From positions 1 through 9,767 of the forward strand of contig DKAI01000157.1 in the NCBI GenBank assembly GCA_002450755.1: a stretch of 9,767 nucleotides of DNA, written 5' to 3'. This document shows positions 6,977 through 9,767 of this stretch, piece by piece. Under the pieces are notes generated by a model that searched no databases, was not told the origin of the DNA, and saw only the letters and a list, made by a program, of their open reading frames with translations. A program made the translations under genes and the position numbers. Position 1 is the first letter of the stretch; every line of letters starts with the position of its first letter. The stretch comes from Deltaproteobacteria bacterium UBA6930 (GTDB lineage Bacteria; Myxococcota_A; UBA9160; UBA6930).

Positions 6977-7802
6977 CGCCGAGGCATTCGAATTAGGAGC
7001 TGTTGGTTCCGAAGAACTTTCTTGTAGCAGTGACGGCGGCTCCACTGTTCGTATCTACTCTCCTCAAAGTAAGGCACAGGCCATCGAAGGTCGTATTTTT
7101 CATCTTGAATTAGATGAAATAGCCTGGATGTCTACTTATCCCGAACCGAAAGTTGACTGGGACGACCTTTCCAGGCAAAGACATGAGCCCGTTACGGTTG
7201 CGAATCGGATAACAATCACGCCACCCTGGATCCAACCCGATAATAACGTCGCACATCCTGTTTTGGTAATTAATCCAGGGCAAGCCTTTGGTACTGGAGC
7301 CCACGAGTCCACAAAAGTCGTCATGAATTTAATGCTAAATGGGGAAAATACCTTGAAAGGAAGCGTAGTACTGGACGTGGGCTGCGGAACGGGAGTCCTG
7401 GCGCTAACCGCCCTTGCTTGTGGCGCGAAAAAAGCGATTGCTCTCGATATCGATCGCCTTGCGATTTCTGCGACTTGCGAAAACTGCGTGAAAAATTCTT
7501 ATCAAAATTCGATCCTTGCATACTGCGGACCAATATCGGCTCTCCAGCCAAAACCCTTTGATCTGATTTTGGCAAATTTACTTAGAACAGAGTTGGAACC
7601 GATATTCAATTACTTTCAAAATTTCCTGTCTGCTAAGGGCAAACTGATCCTTGGAGGCCTTCTAAAATCGGATTGGAACAAAATTTCATCACTCATAGAA
7701 GGTTGCAGTCTCGTTGTAAGCGACAAAAGGTACGAAATGGACCCGTCTGGAACTATCTGGATGGGACTTGTTTTAACGAAGACGCCTGAGTTTGAAAACT
7801 AG
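6891..7802 (+). CDS. prmA: Ribosomal protein L11 methyltransferase PrmA
   Basis: S-adenosylmethionine-dependent enzyme that methylates ribosomal protein L11 in the cytosol. Length is 303 residues (E. coli about 293). Seen: an N-terminal ferredoxin-like substrate domain starting FRIEIHF (8-14) and including AFELGAVGSEEL (32-43), a linker, then the PrmA hallmark NPGQAFGTGAHEST (128-141). SAM motif I follows as LDVGCGTGVLA (161-171), then LDID (185-188), a variant of the NILA site, ANLL (218-221), and LILGGLL (242-248). The start ATG 6891 leaves only seven residues before the first conserved strand, as expected, although the nearest Shine-Dalgarno-like AGGA is about 15 bases upstream. It diverges from the peptidase gene with overlapping 5' ends. 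The next gene starts 65 bases downstream on the same strand. The family is sure; L11 as the substrate follows from family knowledge. Confidence 0.95.
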   Translation: MSLSQKLFRIEIHFFRKIADGSSPLENLIAEAFELGAVGSEELSCSSDGGSTVRIYSPQSKAQAIEGRIFHLELDEIAWMSTYPEPKVDWDDLSRQRHEPVTVANRITITPPWIQPDNNVAHPVLVINPGQAFGTGAHESTKVVMNLMLNGENTLKGSVVLDVGCGTGVLALTALACGAKKAIALDIDRLAISATCENCVKNSYQNSILAYCGPISALQPKPFDLILANLLRTELEPIFNYFQNFLSAKGKLILGGLLKSDWNKISSLIEGCSLVVSDKRYEMDPSGTIWMGLVLTKTPEFEN

Positions 7803-7810
7803 TGCGCCTG

Positions 7811-7829
7811 GGTAAAAACCCTATTTACC
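7811..7829 (+). repeat. Small inverted repeat in the prmA-deaminase gap
   Basis: GGTAAA and TTTACC pair around a seven-base loop, nine bases after the prmA stop. An overlapping alternative is GGGT/ACCC, and CCTAATTTAGG, a second small dyad, follows at 7837-7847. No T-run follows, so this is not a typical terminator. It could be a weak leader structure or operator, or chance in a 65-base gap. Confidence 0.25.
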
Positions 7830-7867
7830 GTGCTAACCTAATTTAGGGATGAGGGATTAACTCCAAT

Positions 7868-8872
7868 ATGATCATCGGACTTTCAGGTCGAAATGGGGCA
7901 GGCAAAAGCGCTGCCGTTGAGTTCCTTAGAGAGCGCAGCTTTCAGGTTCACTCCCTATCGGATGTACTGAGAGAAGAGCTCAGCACTCGCGGAGAAGTCG
8001 AAGATCGAGAAACAATGATAGCCCTGGGCAATGAACTGAGAAATCAAGGAGGACCTGGAATTTTAGCCGAACGGATTAAAGGTCGACTAGGGGTTAGCCA
8101 AAATCATGTCATCGATTCGATCCGTCATCCTCTGGAAGTAGATGTATTTAGGAAAATGTCTGACGACTTTCGCCTCATCTGGGTAGATGCCCCACTCAAT
8201 GTTCGGTTTGAGCGGATTAGAAGCCGTAAACGAATCGGCGACCCGGAAACGATCGAAGAGCTGCAACGGGTGGAAGAGTGCGAGCTTAAAAGTGACAACC
8301 CTTTAGCTCAACAATTACTCGCCGTGCGCGATTGCTCTGACGAGACGTTAGACAACTCTTCAACCCTCGAGGAGCTTGGCCACGCTTTGGAGGCTATTTT
8401 AAAAAAAAAGCTTTATTTCGAGAGGCCTAGCTGGGACGCATATTTTATGGACATCGCACAAGTTGTGGCAACAAGGTCGAACTGCGTCAAACGGAAAGTC
8501 GCCTCAGTAATAACTCTCGACAGAAGAATCATCGCCACAGGTTATAACGGTACACCTCGTGGAGTAAGGAATTGCAACGAGGGTGGCTGCCCCCGCTGCA
8601 ACTCGTTTGCACCAGGGGGTACCCACCTTGGTGAGTGTCTGTGCTCCCACGGCGAAGAAAATGCGATCGTACAAGCGGCTTATCACGGGATGTCCGTGAA
8701 AGGCGCCACCTTATACTCAACTTTGTGCCCCTGCCTGCTCTGTACGAAGATGTTAATTAATTCGGGAATCGCAGAAGTAGTATACAGCGCGGAATACCCC
8801 ATGGGGGAGTTGTCACTGGAACTCTTAAAAGAAGCAGGATTAAACGTACGACAGTGGCCCGAAGGCGGTTGA
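7868..8872 (+). CDS. Two-domain protein: P-loop kinase-like domain fused to dCMP deaminase
   Basis: Residues 1-180 are a nucleotide-kinase-like P-loop domain of the dephospho-CoA kinase/UPF0200 type. It has Walker A GRNGAGKS (7-14), the HSLSDVLREE segment (28-37), IDSIRHP (82-88), WVDAP (105-109) and RFERIRSRKR (113-122). Residues 186-330 are a zinc dCMP deaminase: RPSWDAYFM (186-194), ATGYNGTPRG (223-232), a Cys-rich CNEGGCPRCN (236-245), catalytic HGEEN (261-265; H261 ligand, E263 proton shuttle) and PCLLC (288-292; C289 and C292 ligands). The central residue of HAE is Gly here. The likely reaction is dCMP to dUMP for dTTP synthesis. The kinase half looks intact; its substrate is unknown. 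The deaminase half reads closely like yeast Dcd1, recalled from memory. AvcD/DcdV anti-phage proteins share the domain order but are longer. ATG 7868 has a weak GAGGG 12 bases upstream. Confidence 0.92.
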   Translation: MIIGLSGRNGAGKSAAVEFLRERSFQVHSLSDVLREELSTRGEVEDRETMIALGNELRNQGGPGILAERIKGRLGVSQNHVIDSIRHPLEVDVFRKMSDDFRLIWVDAPLNVRFERIRSRKRIGDPETIEELQRVEECELKSDNPLAQQLLAVRDCSDETLDNSSTLEELGHALEAILKKKLYFERPSWDAYFMDIAQVVATRSNCVKRKVASVITLDRRIIATGYNGTPRGVRNCNEGGCPRCNSFAPGGTHLGECLCSHGEENAIVQAAYHGMSVKGATLYSTLCPCLLCTKMLINSGIAEVVYSAEYPMGELSLELLKEAGLNVRQWPEGG

Positions 8873-8969
8873 AGGCTCAAAGGCTGTTGACCAGAGCTCG
8901 ACAGCTTGATAGTAAACGGCTCGTGATAAATGCCGCGCCAGCCAAACAAGCAAGCCCTATTGGGTATCC

Positions 8970-8973
8970 GGAG
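8970..8973 (+). promoter_or_regulatory. Shine-Dalgarno deciding the start of the secreted protein gene
   Basis: GGAG lies eight bases before ATG 8982. An in-frame GTG at 8973 overlaps it and would add three residues, so the ATG is preferred. Upstream, TTGACC (8887-8892) and TTGATA (8906-8911) resemble -35 boxes but have no good -10 partner. Confidence 0.6.
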
Positions 8974-8981
8974 TGCAGTTA

Positions 8982-9650
8982 ATGTCCCTTATCTCTAGTC
9001 TAATAGTTCTTTCTGCGACCCTGTTAGTAAGCCCAGGGGCACTGGCTCAGCGGGATATCAAAATCGCCGTACTTCCAGTTGAGGTGAACTCCTCAGCAGA
9101 GGCAGAATTTCTGAGGCAAGGGGTAGCGGATATGCTAGCAGCTCGACTCGCACAGCATGAAGGCCTCTCGGTCATAAGAATCGATGACCTCGCAAGCGCA
9201 ACCAACAGCATGGAAACTGCACGAAGGACCGGTCAGACCCTAGGCGCTAACTATGTCTTGTACGGCTCCCTAACCCGTTTCGGTCGGGGAGCCAGCCTCG
9301 ATCTCGTCTGCGCAAAAGTTCTTGGTAGCGAAGAAACTGACCCACGCTCTATCTTTATACAATCTGGCGACCTTAGCAGTCTAATCCCTCAACTTGACCC
9401 CGTGGTGGAGCGTATTGCTTTCTACATAAACGCTGGGCCAAAACCGAAAGACGAGGCCCTCGATCGACCTAGCGTCCAGGATGCATTGGATCAAATAAAT
9501 ACACTAAACACTCGGCTCAGCTCAATTGAGGCCGAATTGGCTGCAAATGAGACCTCTCCCGTTTCGGAAGAATCCCCCACCGCACCGTTTTTAGAAGAAC
9601 TGGAGGCCCTGAAGGACATGAGCCAAGGAGAAACTAGCGAGGTTCGTTAG
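8982..9650 (+). CDS. Exported FlgO/TolB-N/CsgG-like protein with C-terminal coiled-coil
   Basis: I do not recognise a named gene. In 222-residue numbering: a hydrophobic signal peptide (about 3-18) ends ALA before Q23, a good signal peptidase I site. It has no Lys or Arg before the core, which is unusual. Residues 25-120 read KIAVLPVEV, GVADMLAARLAQ, LSVIRIDDL, GANYVLYGSLTRFG and LDLVCAKVLG. This alternating pattern (IAVLPF-like strand, amphipathic helix, GA.YVL.G.L strand) is typical of the FlgO, TolB N-terminal and CsgG-like outer-membrane-associated domain. The rest is less conserved, with a heptad-like stretch (about 160-178) and an acidic Pro/Ser/Glu-rich tail. Probably periplasmic, perhaps part of an envelope assembly; the partner is unknown. 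It lies 109 bases after the deaminase gene and 30 bases before the tRNA. Confidence 0.75.
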   Translation: MSLISSLIVLSATLLVSPGALAQRDIKIAVLPVEVNSSAEAEFLRQGVADMLAARLAQHEGLSVIRIDDLASATNSMETARRTGQTLGANYVLYGSLTRFGRGASLDLVCAKVLGSEETDPRSIFIQSGDLSSLIPQLDPVVERIAFYINAGPKPKDEALDRPSVQDALDQINTLNTRLSSIEAELAANETSPVSEESPTAPFLEELEALKDMSQGETSEVR

Positions 9651-9680
9651 TGCGGACGGACCTAGAAGTGTGAGTTCTTA

Positions 9681-9757
<77 letters not shown>

Positions 9758-9767
9758 CTCACAAAGA

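Noticed and set aside
8871..8892. Repeated AAGGCGGTTGA, AAGGCTCA, AAGGCTGTTGA
   Set aside because: Three short imperfect copies spanning a stop codon; too short and degenerate to call a regulatory repeat.
8683..8949. 88-codon minus-strand frame at the end of the deaminase gene
   Set aside because: It is antisense to the PCLLC zinc site region and has no family-like features.

Overview
The window looks like chromosomal core DNA from a Gram-negative bacterium. Both secretory signals and the tilS-ftsH-folP-cdaA gene order are consistent with a deltaproteobacterial-grade lineage such as Desulfobacterota, Myxococcota or SAR324-like groups. That placement rests on gene order and protein flavour recalled from memory, not on a search. 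There is no sign of phage, insertion sequences, CRISPR arrays or rRNA, and no gene-free stretch reaches 300 bases.

Left part (1-6976), all on the minus strand. Reading in the direction of transcription, the order is: a secreted, lipoprotein-like PF10023-type zinc peptidase (5870-6976), an SCP2-type thiolase (4598-5785), tRNA(Ile)-lysidine synthase tilS (3414-4448), the membrane AAA+ protease ftsH (1336-3252), dihydropteroate synthase folP (458-1336), and the N-terminal 152 codons of the membrane diadenylate cyclase cdaA, which runs off the left edge. The last three genes are chained by TGATG stop/start overlaps. They form a tight, probably translationally coupled unit joining membrane proteolysis, folate synthesis and c-di-AMP signalling.

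Right part (6891-9767), all on the plus strand: ribosomal protein L11 methyltransferase prmA (6891-7802), a two-domain protein with an intact P-loop kinase-like half and a dCMP-deaminase half (7868-8872), a secreted FlgO/TolB-N/CsgG-like protein with a probable coiled-coil tail (8982-9650), and a tRNA gene with a CAU anticodon and encoded CCA (9681-9757), probably elongator tRNA-Met.

The two blocks diverge near 6.9 kb, where the 5' ends of the peptidase gene and prmA overlap on opposite strands. The most interesting items are the kinase-deaminase fusion, whose deaminase half reads like fungal dCMP deaminase and whose architecture recalls AvcD/DcdV anti-phage deaminases; the antisense 5' overlap; the thiolase that keeps its nucleophilic Cys but lacks the usual acid/base Cys; and a micro-ORF with a good Shine-Dalgarno just ahead of tilS.
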